This document shows, one piece after another, positions 9,061-16,844 of a DNA stretch of 64,000 nucleotides (its first letter is position 1; each line of letters begins with the position of its first letter). The DNA comes from Cyanobacteria bacterium OH_CBB_238 (GTDB taxonomy: Bacteria; Cyanobacteriota; Vampirovibrionia; Gastranaerophilales; Gastranaerophilaceae), in the NCBI GenBank assembly GCA_023409995.1, contig JAEYQN010000031.1:1-64000 (forward strand), written 5' to 3'. A program made the position numbers and the translations under genes. The notes beneath the pieces were generated by a model. That model did no database searches. It saw nothing but the letters and a program-made list of their open reading frames with translations, and was not told the origin of the DNA.

Positions 9061-9168
9061 ACAAATTTAATTAAAGCAAACACAAATAAACATAAACTTT
9101 CACATTAACTTACCTTCCCTAACCTTCCCTTCCTATTAAAGTTTTGCCCCACCTGGGGCATTTTTTTT
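9061..9168 (+). ncRNA. Candidate C-rich small regulatory RNA
   Basis: This interval of about 108 nt runs from a plausible promoter (9027-9054) to a clean intrinsic terminator (TGCCCC/GGGGCA stem at 9145-9160 followed by eight T). It contains no convincing reading frame. Just before the terminator, 9111-9134 is a pyrimidine run with repeated ACCTTCCCT/CCTTCCC units, complementary to GGAAGG/GGGAGG-type Shine-Dalgarno sequences. Known C-rich sRNAs such as the RsaE group pair with ribosome binding sites through similar unstructured C-rich motifs. The gap between mgtE and the next gene (8923-9226) holds only this and the two promoters. It is a hypothesis from layout; no expression data are available. 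Confidence 0.4.
9145..9168 (+). terminator. Rho-independent terminator with no upstream CDS
   Basis: A 6-bp GC-rich stem TGCCCC (9145-9150) and GGGGCA (9155-9160), loop ACCT, then TTTTTTTT (9161-9168). No protein gene on the plus strand lies upstream after 4894, so it must end some other transcript, most simply a small RNA. Confidence 0.75.
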
Positions 9169-9226
9169 GCAACTAGCAATTTTTTTTATTTTTCGGTTTA
9201 TAATAAGAGTAGGAAAGGGGTCTAAT

Positions 9227-9586
9227 ATGAATACAATAGACACGAAAAAGAATAATTCTGTTTACAATCAGGTTAAAAATAATGCCGCTTTTATTGCCAC
9301 TACTGGTACTATTTGCGCTGCCTTCCAAACTGGTAAAGAATTATCAGGGGTTATAAAGCAATCAAACCATAAATTGTCACTTAAATTAATGGCAGATTCC
9401 TTTAAGAAAGAGCTTCCTGAAAATGCAGGTTTATTAAAAAAAGGTATAAATAATTTTAGTTCAAAGCTTAAGTTTATTAATGCTACTTCATTTCTGAAAA
9501 ATGCTGCTATATATACAGCTGAAGGATTAGCAATTATTGGTTTAGCCACTGGTATAATGAATCTTATAGCTAAGAAAAAAGATTAA
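9227..9586 (+). CDS. Small membrane-associated protein of unknown function
   Basis: A 119-aa hypothetical protein. I start it at the ATG at 9227 because AGGAAAGGGG lies 7 nt upstream; a longer reading frame from 9167 would run through the terminator T-run. There are two hydrophobic stretches: residues about 20-35 (AFIATTGTICAAF) and about 93-112 (YTAEGLAIIGLATGIMNLI), with a basic KKKD end. It resembles in size and layout the small protein at 41631-41948. No known family is recognised. It stands alone between the candidate sRNA and a bidirectional terminator. Confidence 0.6.
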   Translation: MNTIDTKKNNSVYNQVKNNAAFIATTGTICAAFQTGKELSGVIKQSNHKLSLKLMADSFKKELPENAGLLKKGINNFSSKLKFINATSFLKNAAIYTAEGLAIIGLATGIMNLIAKKKD

Positions 9587-9603
9587 TTTTGCTTAAAAAT
9601 AAA

Positions 9604-9632
9604 AAAACTCCTCAACATGAGGAGTTTTTTTA
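9604..9632. terminator. Bidirectional terminator between small protein and fabF
   Basis: A 10-bp perfect stem (AAAACTCCTC at 9604-9613 with GAGGAGTTTT at 9619-9628) and a 5-nt loop, flanked by A and T runs. It can end the plus-strand small gene and the minus-strand fab operon. Confidence 0.9.
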
Positions 9633-9647
9633 TTTAGTATTTAAATA

Positions 9648-10898
9648 TTACTCGTATTTCTTAAATACCAATGATGCATTGTGGCCACCAAAACCAAAAG
9701 AATTAGTTAATGCAACTTTTACGTCAGCTTTTTTTGCTTTATTAGGAACATAATCCAAATTAGCTACTTCTTCATCTTGGTTATCTAAATTAATGGTTGG
9801 AGGAACAACTCCATTGTTAATTGATTCAATACAAATTATTGATTCTATTGCTCCTGCCGCACCAAGCATATGACCAGTCATTGACTTTGTTGAACTGACA
9901 AACAAGTTTGGATTAGCTTCTTTATCGCCGAATAGATGTGCTATTGCATTCGATTCTGCTTTATCGCCAAGTCCAGTACTTGTTCCATGTGAATTTACAT
10001 ATTGAACTTCTTTTGGATCGATCTCAGCATCTTTTAATGCATTTTCCATAGACTTACCGGCTCCTAGGCCATATGGACATGGTGCAACTATGTCATGTGC
10101 ATCAGCTGTTTGGCCATAACCAACAACTTCAGCATAGATTTTAGCTCCTCTGGCTTTAGCATGTTCTAACTCTTCTAAAATAAGTATCCCAGCACCTTCA
10201 GCCATTACGAAACCATCTCTATCTTTATCATAAGGTCTGGATGCTTTTTGTGGTTCATCATTTCTTTTTGATAATGTTCTAGCGCTTGTAAAAGCTCCTA
10301 ATCCTATGTTGCAAATAGTAGACTCAGCTCCTCCAGCAACAATTACATCAGCATCATTCCATTGAATTGATCTAAATGCATCACCAATGGCATTAGCGGA
10401 AGTAGCGCAAGCAGTAACGACTGCTTTATTCAATCCTTTTGCACCATATTTTATTGATATTCTTCCTGCTGCCATATCACAAATCAACATAGGAATTGTG
10501 AAGGGAGAACATTTTGTAGGGCCTTTTTCCAACATAGCTTTGTGGTTTTTTTCAATGGTTTTAAAGCCACCAGCTGCAGAGCCTACTACAACCCCAAATC
10601 TATATGGATCAACATTTTCTGTGGAAATACCCGAATCTTTAATTGCTTCATCTGCTGCAACCATTGCAAAATGGATGTATCTATCCATTTTTTTTGCTTC
10701 TTTGGGATCTAAGTATTGAGTTTCATCAAAATTTTTAACCTCACCAGCTATATGAACTGTGTGACCATCCAATTCCATATTCTCAATATTTGAAATACCG
10801 CTATTTCCAGCAATAATGTTGTTCCACAAAGTGTCTATGCCAACTCCAAATGGAGACACGGCACCTATTCCTGTAACAACAACTCTTCTTTTACTCAT
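9648..10898 (-). CDS. fabF: 3-oxoacyl-[acyl-carrier-protein] synthase II
   Basis: FabF condenses malonyl-ACP with acyl-ACP in fatty acid elongation. At 416 aa it has the family length. The Cys-His-His active site is clear: nucleophile Cys in TACATSANAIG, His in VNSHGTSTGLGD and His in STKSMTGHMLGAAG, plus the terminal NSFGFGGHN glycine motif. I start at the ATG at 10898, preceded by AAAGGTAAG; an upstream ATG at 10922 has no good Shine-Dalgarno. It is the last gene of the yceD-rpmF-plsX-fab operon and precedes a strong terminator. Confidence 0.97.
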   Translation of the reverse strand: MSKRRVVVTGIGAVSPFGVGIDTLWNNIIAGNSGISNIENMELDGHTVHIAGEVKNFDETQYLDPKEAKKMDRYIHFAMVAADEAIKDSGISTENVDPYRFGVVVGSAAGGFKTIEKNHKAMLEKGPTKCSPFTIPMLICDMAAGRISIKYGAKGLNKAVVTACATSANAIGDAFRSIQWNDADVIVAGGAESTICNIGLGAFTSARTLSKRNDEPQKASRPYDKDRDGFVMAEGAGILILEELEHAKARGAKIYAEVVGYGQTADAHDIVAPCPYGLGAGKSMENALKDAEIDPKEVQYVNSHGTSTGLGDKAESNAIAHLFGDKEANPNLFVSSTKSMTGHMLGAAGAIESIICIESINNGVVPPTINLDNQDEEVANLDYVPNKAKKADVKVALTNSFGFGGHNASLVFKKYE

Positions 10899-10987
10899 TT
10901 TCTTACCTTTATAAATACTCAAAAAATACGAGGAGTCCCAAGTATGCAGTAACCCCTCGCAATTTAATTACGTTAATAATAAAGCTA

Positions 10988-11221
10988 TTATGAATTAGCT
11001 TCGATGTAGCTTACTGCATCTTGAACTGTCGCAATTTTTTCAGCTTCTTCATCAGGAATTTCGCAACCGAATTCTTCTTCAAAAGCCATTACCAATTCAA
11101 CTGTATCTAAAGAATCTGCATTCAAATCAGCTGTAAAACTAGCTTCAGGTGTTACTAAGCTTTCTTCTACGCTTAATTGTTCAACAACTACTTTTTTTAC
11201 TCTCTCAAAAACTGTACTCAT
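10988..11221 (-). CDS. acpP: Acyl carrier protein
   Basis: A 77-aa acidic ACP, which carries growing acyl chains on a phosphopantetheine arm. The attachment serine lies in [17 protein letters not shown], the canonical DSL site at about residue 36-38. The start is the ATG at 11221 with GAGGAA upstream; an in-frame ATG 15 nt further up lacks one. It sits between fabG and fabF as in most bacteria. The 103-nt gap between fabG and acpP is the longest in the operon, but I see no clear extra promoter there. Confidence 0.97.
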   Translation of the reverse strand: MSTVFERVKKVVVEQLSVEESLVTPEASFTADLNADSLDTVELVMAFEEEFGCEIPDEEAEKIATVQDAVSYIEANS

Positions 11222-11324
11222 GTGTTTTTTCCTCATTTTAAATTATAATCTGTTTCATTTACATTATACTATTTCAATATTATTTTGCAAAGCTTTTTTA
11301 TATCTTTACAATTCGTTGCGGGAG

Positions 11325-12053
11325 CTATATTACAAGACCGCCATCAACGCCAATTACTTGCCCTGTTATATATGGAGCATCAGCCGCAAGGAATTTTACT
11401 GTCTTTGCAATGTCTTCAGGTTTGCCAAGTTCTTTTAACGGTATTGCTTCAACTATTTTTTCCGTATTAAGATCTTTTGTCATGTCTGTTTGTATAAACC
11501 CTGGAGCAATAGCATTAACTCTTATGCCTCTTGATGCCAATTCCTTAGCAAGTGCTTTTGTAAAACCAATCATTCCAGCTTTTGCTGAAGCGTAGTTTGT
11601 TTGTCCAGCGTTTCCATACACACCAGCAATGCTTGCCATGTTTATTATCGATCCAGAACGTTGTTTCATCATTATTTTAGATATTGGTTGTGTTACATAA
11701 TAAGCACTATTTAGGTTTGTGTTTATTACAGCTTCCCACGCATCAGCACCCATACGAATAAACAAACCGTCTCTAGTTATTCCAGCATTGTTCACCAGTA
11801 CGTCTATTCTTCCAAAATCTGAAAATATAGTTTCGATAGCTTTTGCTGATTCATCTTTATTTGATACATCAAATTTGTATGCTTTTGCGTCAACTCCTAT
11901 AGCTTTTAGCTCTTCTACGGTGTTGTTTGCAGCTTCATCATTTCCCGCATAATTAACTGCAATGTCGTACCCTGCTTTAGCAAGTTCAACCGCACATGCT
12001 TTTCCTATTCCTCTTGAGGCACCTGTGATTAATGCAACTTTTTTATCTGTCAT
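11325..12053 (-). CDS. fabG: 3-oxoacyl-[acyl-carrier-protein] reductase
   Basis: FabG is the NADPH-dependent short-chain dehydrogenase that reduces beta-ketoacyl-ACP. At 242 aa it shows the Rossmann motif TGASRGIGKA near the N terminus, NNAG, and the catalytic Ser-Tyr-Lys set (NMASIAG, NYASAKAG), then NAIAPGFIQTDMT and a terminal GQVIGVDGGLVI. The ATG at 12053 is supported by AAGGAG about 9 nt upstream; a longer frame from 12089 has no such site and would overlap fabD. It lies 16 nt after the fabD stop. Confidence 0.97.
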   Translation of the reverse strand: MTDKKVALITGASRGIGKACAVELAKAGYDIAVNYAGNDEAANNTVEELKAIGVDAKAYKFDVSNKDESAKAIETIFSDFGRIDVLVNNAGITRDGLFIRMGADAWEAVINTNLNSAYYVTQPISKIMMKQRSGSIINMASIAGVYGNAGQTNYASAKAGMIGFTKALAKELASRGIRVNAIAPGFIQTDMTKDLNTEKIVEAIPLKELGKPEDIAKTVKFLAADAPYITGQVIGVDGGLVI

Positions 12054-12069
12054 TACTCTGAACTCCTTA

Positions 12070-13011
12070 TTATATAGTTTGTAGGGCATTTATTGTTGAT
12101 TCTAGCGTACTCATATCATAAACATTGTAGGTAGTAACTGTGGAATCAATTTTCTTATTTAGTCCTGCAAGAACTTTTCCCGGACCAATTTCAATGAATG
12201 TCGTTATTTCTTCTTTTAGCATTTCTTGAATAGTTTGTGTCCAGTATACTGAAGAGTATATTTGCTTTGGCATTTTATCTTGTAATTCTTTTCCTGATGT
12301 TGTTATCTTTGCATCAACATTTGTTATAACTGGAATGGTTGCATCTAAAACAGTAAATGCATCCACAAATTCCTTAAATTCACTGCTGGCATTTTTCATC
12401 AGTGCTGAATGAAATGCTCCTGATACTGGAAGCGGAATACATCTTTTTGCGCCTTCATTTTTTAAGGCTTCCATTGCGCTGTTAACAGCGTCAATTTCTC
12501 CAGTTATTACAATTTGTTCAGGAGAATTAAAGTTTGCGACTGATACAATACCATCAATGCTTGAATCTGATAAGCAAGATTCAACTTTATCTTTGGTTAA
12601 TCCTAAAATTGCAGCCATTGTTCCTGATGTTTTAGTTGCAGCTTCATTCATTAACTCTGCTCTTTTTGCAATTAGTTTAAGTACACTAGCTAAATCAAGA
12701 GAACCTGCTGCATACATTGCGACATATTCTCCTAAGCTGTGCCCAGCAACCAAAGCTACTTCAAGATTTGTTTTTTCTTTTAATGCTTCCAATGCAGCTA
12801 TTGATACAGTTAAGATCGCAGGTTGTGTATGTATTGTCTTTTTAAGTTCTTCTTCAGGGCCATTAAAGCAGATTTCAGATAAGTCATAACCAAGAATTTC
12901 ATTTGCCTTATTAAATATTTCCCTAGCTTTATCTGAACTTTCAAACAATTCTTTTCCCATGCAAACCGATTGTGAACCTTGTCCTGGGAATATTAACGCA
13001 ATCTTACTCAT
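12070..13011 (-). CDS. fabD: Malonyl CoA-acyl carrier protein transacylase
   Basis: FabD loads malonyl units from CoA to ACP. It is 313 aa long, with the N-terminal FPGQGSQ oxyanion-hole motif, the nucleophile elbow AGHSLGEY, the Arg in AELMNEA-type context and His in SGAFHSALM. The C-terminal FIEIGPGKVLAGL is typical. Its start codon overlaps the fabH stop by one base (TAATG), so the two are translationally coupled. Confidence 0.97.
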   Translation of the reverse strand: MSKIALIFPGQGSQSVCMGKELFESSDKAREIFNKANEILGYDLSEICFNGPEEELKKTIHTQPAILTVSIAALEALKEKTNLEVALVAGHSLGEYVAMYAAGSLDLASVLKLIAKRAELMNEAATKTSGTMAAILGLTKDKVESCLSDSSIDGIVSVANFNSPEQIVITGEIDAVNSAMEALKNEGAKRCIPLPVSGAFHSALMKNASSEFKEFVDAFTVLDATIPVITNVDAKITTSGKELQDKMPKQIYSSVYWTQTIQEMLKEEITTFIEIGPGKVLAGLNKKIDSTVTTYNVYDMSTLESTINALQTI

Positions 13012-14009
13012 TAAGCGATTCCTTCTCTAAGTCTTACTATTGCAGTTGCACAAGTCATTCCTGCACCAAATCCGGTCAATATAGCCTTACAAGGAAGTTT
13101 TACTTTTCCTTCTTCAACTGCTTCAACTAAAGCTATTGGTATAGATGCTGCTGATGTATTGCCATATTTTTGGATATTTACAACAACTTTATTACTACTA
13201 TAATTAAGTCTGTCTGCCATGGCATCAATTATTCTTAAATTTGCTTGATGGGGTATTAAGTAATCTATATCTTCTGGTGTCAACCCAGCTTTATCAATAC
13301 ATCCTGCTATTAAATCAGGCATTTTAGTAACTACAAATTTGTAGACTTCTCTACCATTCATTGAAACGTGTAGGGGTTTTGACTCGCAAGGTTCAACTAA
13401 TGGGCAATTCTTTCCTGTAAGTGGCAATTCAATGAAGCTTCCACCTTCAGGGAAAGATAACATTTCAAGTCCTAAAATATCGTCAATACCATCTGGAGAT
13501 TTTTTTAATATCATAGCTCCTGCGCCATCACCAAAAAGGACGCAAGTTGATCTATCTTCCCAGTCGACGAATTTTGAATTTGCATCTGCGGCAACAATAA
13601 GAATATTTTCGTATGTTCCTGAAGCTATAAATGCTCGAGCAACATTCATCGCATATACCATTCCTGAACATGCTGCTGTTATATCAAAAGATGCCGCATT
13701 TGGCGCGTTTATTTCTAGTTGTATTTGACAAGCTGTTGAAGGATAGGCCATTGTTGGTATAGAGGCTGCTGCGATAATCAGCTGTACTTCATTTGGGTCC
13801 ATGTTTGCTTTTGCTAATGCATTTTTTGCCGCTTGGACTCCAAGAGTTACTGCGTTTTCATCTCCAGAACAAACTCGTCTTTCTTTTATCCCGGTTCGAG
13901 AGGAAATCCATTCATCGCTTGTATCAAGTATTTTTGTTAAATCTTCATTAGTAATAACTGTTTTTGGCACTGAATATCCCACGCCAGCTATCATTATCGG
14001 TACAGTCAT
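13011..14009 (-). CDS. fabH: 3-oxoacyl-[acyl-carrier-protein] synthase III
   Basis: FabH starts fatty acid synthesis by condensing acetyl-CoA with malonyl-ACP. At 332 aa it carries the Cys-His-Asn triad: Cys in DITAACSGMVYAM, His in LIPHQANLRI and Asn in KYGNTSAAS. RTGIKERR near the N terminus is also typical. I choose the ATG at 14009, preceded by GAAGGG, 4 nt after the plsX stop; the ATG at 14024 would overlap plsX. It lies between plsX and fabD as in the classical cluster. Confidence 0.96.
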   Translation of the reverse strand: MTVPIMIAGVGYSVPKTVITNEDLTKILDTSDEWISSRTGIKERRVCSGDENAVTLGVQAAKNALAKANMDPNEVQLIIAAASIPTMAYPSTACQIQLEINAPNAASFDITAACSGMVYAMNVARAFIASGTYENILIVAADANSKFVDWEDRSTCVLFGDGAGAMILKKSPDGIDDILGLEMLSFPEGGSFIELPLTGKNCPLVEPCESKPLHVSMNGREVYKFVVTKMPDLIAGCIDKAGLTPEDIDYLIPHQANLRIIDAMADRLNYSSNKVVVNIQKYGNTSAASIPIALVEAVEEGKVKLPCKAILTGFGAGMTCATAIVRLREGIA

Positions 14010-14013
14010 TTTG

Positions 14014-15069
14014 TTACCCTTCATAAAATTCGGCGATTTTTTTGTTTACGCCTGTTTCAACTGCTTCTTTTGCAACTCTTACTGCATTTTTTATGGCATA
14101 TGCTCTTGATCTACCGTGAGAGATTACTGTTATCCCTTTTACTCCAAGTAGAAGCGCTCCACCAAATTCTTCGTAGTTAATTTTTGTGTAAATTCTTTTC
14201 ATAAATGGTCTTGCTAGTATACCTATAACTTTAGATGCAAAATCGCCACTGAATTCTTTTTTGATCATGTGAAATAACATCGAGGATGCACCTTCAATAG
14301 TTTTTAATGCAACGTTTCCAACGAAACCATCACAAACAATTACATCACAGTTGCCTAAAAAGACTTCTTTACCTTCGATGTTGCCTATGAAATTAACTTT
14401 GTCTTGGTTTTCTTCAAATAATTTATATGTTTGTTTAACAAGATCATTACCTTTGCCTGGTTCTTCACCTATATTTAGAACTCCAATACGTGGATTTTCT
14501 ATTCCTAAAACATTTTTAGAAAAAGTTGCACCCATAACTCCAAATTGATATAACATTTCCGGAGTACTATTTGTATTTGCTCCTGCATCAATGAGCACTG
14601 TTGGTTGCTTCATTGTTGGCAATGTTGTGCAAATTGCAGGTCTTTCAATTCCAGGAAGTCTTCCTAATCCAAATAAACTTGCCGCCATTGCTGCACCTGT
14701 TGAACCGGCTGCAACTATGGCATCAGCGCTTCCTGAGGCAACGGCATCAACAGCTAAAACAATAGAAGATTTTTTCTTTTTACGAATAGCCTGCCCAGGA
14801 GCTTCACCCATTTCAATTATTTCTGATGCATGAGTTATCTTAATATCAAGCTTTTTAAGATCAATTTTTATTCTTTTTGGCTTAAATAATCCGCCGCCAA
14901 GATAAACGATACCTTCTTGCTCAATTCTATCAAGTTCTCGTTCTATTTTATCCTGTTTGCCTACGAGCTCTATTGGAACATTATAGTCCCAAGCTCCCCA
15001 AACTGCACCTTCAACAATTTCTTTTGGCGCATAATCGCCACCCATTGCATCGATAGCTATTCTAGTCAT
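14014..15069 (-). CDS. plsX: Phosphate acyltransferase PlsX
   Basis: PlsX makes acyl-phosphate from acyl-ACP, feeding phosphatidic acid synthesis at the inner membrane face. At 351 aa it has family length and the conserved N-terminal IAIDAMGGDYAPKEIVEG, an SIVLAVDAVASGSADAIVAAGSTGA-type core (read across 97-125) and DGFVGNVALKTIEG. It sits between rpmF and fabH. GGAAGAG lies 10 nt before the ATG. Confidence 0.97.
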   Translation of the reverse strand: MTRIAIDAMGGDYAPKEIVEGAVWGAWDYNVPIELVGKQDKIERELDRIEQEGIVYLGGGLFKPKRIKIDLKKLDIKITHASEIIEMGEAPGQAIRKKKKSSIVLAVDAVASGSADAIVAAGSTGAAMAASLFGLGRLPGIERPAICTTLPTMKQPTVLIDAGANTNSTPEMLYQFGVMGATFSKNVLGIENPRIGVLNIGEEPGKGNDLVKQTYKLFEENQDKVNFIGNIEGKEVFLGNCDVIVCDGFVGNVALKTIEGASSMLFHMIKKEFSGDFASKVIGILARPFMKRIYTKINYEEFGGALLLGVKGITVISHGRSRAYAIKNAVRVAKEAVETGVNKKIAEFYEG

Positions 15070-15097
15070 TATTTATTCACTCTTCCCTGTTTTTTTA

Positions 15098-15421
15098 TTA
15101 TTCTTCAGTTGTTTCTTCTGTTGTTTCAGCTTTAACTTCTTCAACAATTTCAACTTTTGTTTCTTCAACTACTTCTGCTTTTTTTGCTTTTTTTACAGCA
15201 GGTTTTTTCTCAACTTTTTTAGGTGTTTCATCTGCAACAAAATCAGCTGATTTTATGCTTACTGCTTTTCCTTTATAATATCCACAGGCTTTACAAACTG
15301 TATGTGTTAGAGCAAGCTCTCCACAGTTTGTGCAAGTTGTTGTTTCTGGAACTGTTGCTTTCCAATTTGATCTTCTATGTCCTTGAGCCGAATGACCCAC
15401 TCTCTTCTTTGGTACTGCCAT
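15098..15421 (-). CDS. rpmF: 50S ribosomal protein L32 with long acidic/basic tail
   Basis: The first ~60 residues are L32 (MAVPKKRVGHSAQGHRRS start). It has a Cys4 zinc ribbon (CTNCGE and CKACGYY). L32 is normally about 55-65 aa; here a further ~47 residues follow, built only of K, E, V, A, T and P, starting around residue 65 (ETPKKVEKKPAVKK) and ending in TTEETTEE. The tail is low-complexity, first basic then acidic, and probably disordered. No frameshift is evident. It is translated 2 nt after yceD, the common yceD-rpmF-plsX order. Confidence 0.93.
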   Translation of the reverse strand: MAVPKKRVGHSAQGHRRSNWKATVPETTTCTNCGELALTHTVCKACGYYKGKAVSIKSADFVADETPKKVEKKPAVKKAKKAEVVEETKVEIVEEVKAETTEETTEE

Positions 15422-15423
15422 AA

Positions 15424-15921
15424 TTAATCATCCTTTTCTATTTTTATTGATTTAAATATTTCTAATCTAGGATCTGAATTTTCTTTTTTTATATATTGTT
15501 CTATTTTTTCTTCACCTATACAATTTATATCACAAACAAGTTTATTTGGAAGGTTTAATATTACAGATTGATAAATTAAATCAGTGATATCTATCTCTTC
15601 AGCCCCATTTAACTCTTCAACAAATGAGCCTTCTTTTAACTCTACTTCCTCTTTGTATTCTTCATGCAAAGAGTGTTTAACAAATGTTTCATCAATATTG
15701 ATAGAAACACTCTTCTCGAATTTCTTAAGGCAGTTATCGCACTCTAATGAAAGCGTTGCAGATACATTGCCTGTGACGTTGATGTACTCTTTGTCAAGCG
15801 ATTTAACAAGCAAAATAGCCTTAACGGGGATTGCGGTGTTCAAATCATCTATTACTTCACTAAACTCTATATTAACTTGTCCGTTTTTTGAATTTTCTAA
15901 TTCTGAAATACTTATTCTCAT
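15424..15921 (-). CDS. yceD: YceD/DUF177 family protein
   Basis: A 165-aa DUF177 protein. In E. coli, YceD affects 23S rRNA accumulation, and in plants a relative is needed for chloroplast ribosome assembly. The visible hallmarks are MRISISELENSK at the start, the central CDNCLKKFE Cys pair with strongly acidic flanks, and a second Cys pair CDINC near residue 134. It heads the rpmF-plsX-fab operon. There is no Shine-Dalgarno before the ATG, and the predicted -10 box ends only 7 nt upstream, so the mRNA may be leaderless. Confidence 0.88.
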   Translation of the reverse strand: MRISISELENSKNGQVNIEFSEVIDDLNTAIPVKAILLVKSLDKEYINVTGNVSATLSLECDNCLKKFEKSVSINIDETFVKHSLHEEYKEEVELKEGSFVEELNGAEEIDITDLIYQSVILNLPNKLVCDINCIGEEKIEQYIKKENSDPRLEIFKSIKIEKDD

Positions 15922-15928
15922 TTTTATA

Positions 15929-15956
15929 ATTGTATTTGCAAGAAATTATTTGTCAA
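15929..15956 (-). promoter_or_regulatory. Strong sigma-70 promoter of the yceD-rpmF-plsX-fab operon
   Basis: On the minus strand, a perfect TTGACA (15956-15951), a 16-nt spacer and TACAAT (15934-15929). The expected start site (about 15922) falls at or next to the yceD ATG at 15921, which would give a leaderless transcript. Confidence 0.7.
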
Positions 15957-15960
15957 ATTA

Positions 15961-15987
15961 AAAGCAACCTTTCGGTTGCTTTTTTGT
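15961..15987. terminator. Hairpin terminator after the coiled-coil pair
   Basis: A perfect 9-bp stem AAAGCAACC (15961-15969) with GGTTGCTTT (15974-15982), loop TTTC, with T-rich flanks on both strands. It lies just past the stop of the minus-strand gene ending at 15989 and just upstream of the yceD promoter. Confidence 0.85.
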
Positions 15988-15988
15988 T

Positions 15989-16318
15989 TTACTGTCCATA
16001 TTTAAATGATCGGCTAATGGAACTGTCTCTTAATGATGTTGCTGATTGTATTTCTTGATCAACCATTTTTAATTGAGAGTTATAAAGTTCCAATTGCATA
16101 TCTAACTTTTTATCTAGTGCATCTAACCTGTCTTTTTTTGCGTTGAGTTGTTTTACAAAATCAGAATCAGTGTCCATGTCATTGCCCATACTGATCATTT
16201 CTTGTATGGTTTTACTCAATGCCATCTTGCTTTCAGTAATGGTTGTGATCTTGCTTTCCAAGTCATTTCTGAACTGTGTTAGATACATTAATCTGAATGT
16301 TGCTGCTGCCAATCCCAT
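15989..16318 (-). CDS. Small coiled-coil protein, candidate late flagellar gene
   Basis: A 109-aa soluble protein starting MGLAAATFRL. Nearly all of it is predicted helical with heptad-like spacing (residues 15-95, rich in L/I/M at a/d positions, with K/D/E/Q elsewhere). From memory, small MGLAA-start coiled-coil proteins are frequent in Melainabacteria, but I know no assigned function. AAAGGAT lies 8 nt before the ATG. It follows another small helical gene, 13 nt apart, and both lie downstream of a sigma-28-like promoter. This suggests a role with the flagellum, such as a chaperone or an exported component. Confidence 0.65.
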   Translation of the reverse strand: MGLAAATFRLMYLTQFRNDLESKITTITESKMALSKTIQEMISMGNDMDTDSDFVKQLNAKKDRLDALDKKLDMQLELYNSQLKMVDQEIQSATSLRDSSISRSFKYGQ

Positions 16319-16331
16319 AGGATTTTATCCT

Positions 16332-16619
16332 TTATCTGGTTTCGTTGAGTGTTCTTCCTCTAAGGAATACGTGTTCGTTATTCTGTGCAATTATTTGTTC
16401 CATTTGTGATAGCCTGTATTTTTGGTAATTTAGCCTATATCTAGCCATCTTTATTTTCTTGTTTATAGCAAGAAATTCTTTAACTGAGCCTTGGACTTCT
16501 TTTACAAAAGCTTTTACAGGGTTTCTTTTTCTTAAAAATGATCTGGAAAATTGAATAAAATTGATCAACTTTTGAAGATTTGCTCTGAATGATTGCTGTA
16601 TTATTGCCTGTTGTAACAA
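16332..16619 (-). CDS. Small basic coiled-coil protein, candidate late flagellar gene
   Basis: About 95 aa, very basic and helical (QQAIIQQSFRANLQKLINF, then KAFVKEVQ, KIKMARYRLNYQKYRLSQ). I place the start at TTG 16619, six nt after AAGGAG; the in-frame GTG at 16640 would put that AAGGAG inside the coding sequence. No family is recognised. It is the first gene after the sigma-28-like element at 16688-16714 and is followed by the MGLAA-type gene. An export chaperone or flagellar accessory role is possible but unproven. Confidence 0.6.
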   Translation of the reverse strand: MLQQAIIQQSFRANLQKLINFIQFSRSFLRKRNPVKAFVKEVQGSVKEFLAINKKIKMARYRLNYQKYRLSQMEQIIAQNNEHVFLRGRTLNETR

Positions 16620-16687
16620 TTTGAACTCCTTGTTTATCACAAGAACTACATATATATAAAAACAATTAATCTTTTATTATTTACTAG

Positions 16688-16714
16688 TTATCGGGTCTTG
16701 TAACAAAAACTTAA
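16688..16714 (-). promoter_or_regulatory. Sigma-28 (FliA)-like flagellar promoter
   Basis: On the minus strand, TTAAGTTT (16714-16707), exactly 11 nt, then CCCGATAA (16695-16688). The enteric FliA consensus is TAAAGTTT-N11-GCCGATAA, so 14 of 16 positions match with exact spacing. It lies about 69 nt upstream of the TTG start of the small coiled-coil gene. I saw no other intergenic match in the window. Confidence 0.65.
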
Positions 16715-16844
16715 TATATTTTTATTTGTAGCTCTTTATAACCTTACCTACTTTTTAATAATCGGAGTTTGAAAAGCAATCTTTAAACATTAATGAAATA
16801 AAGTATATATTTTTTACAAAAATTAATAAATGCTTTTTACTATT

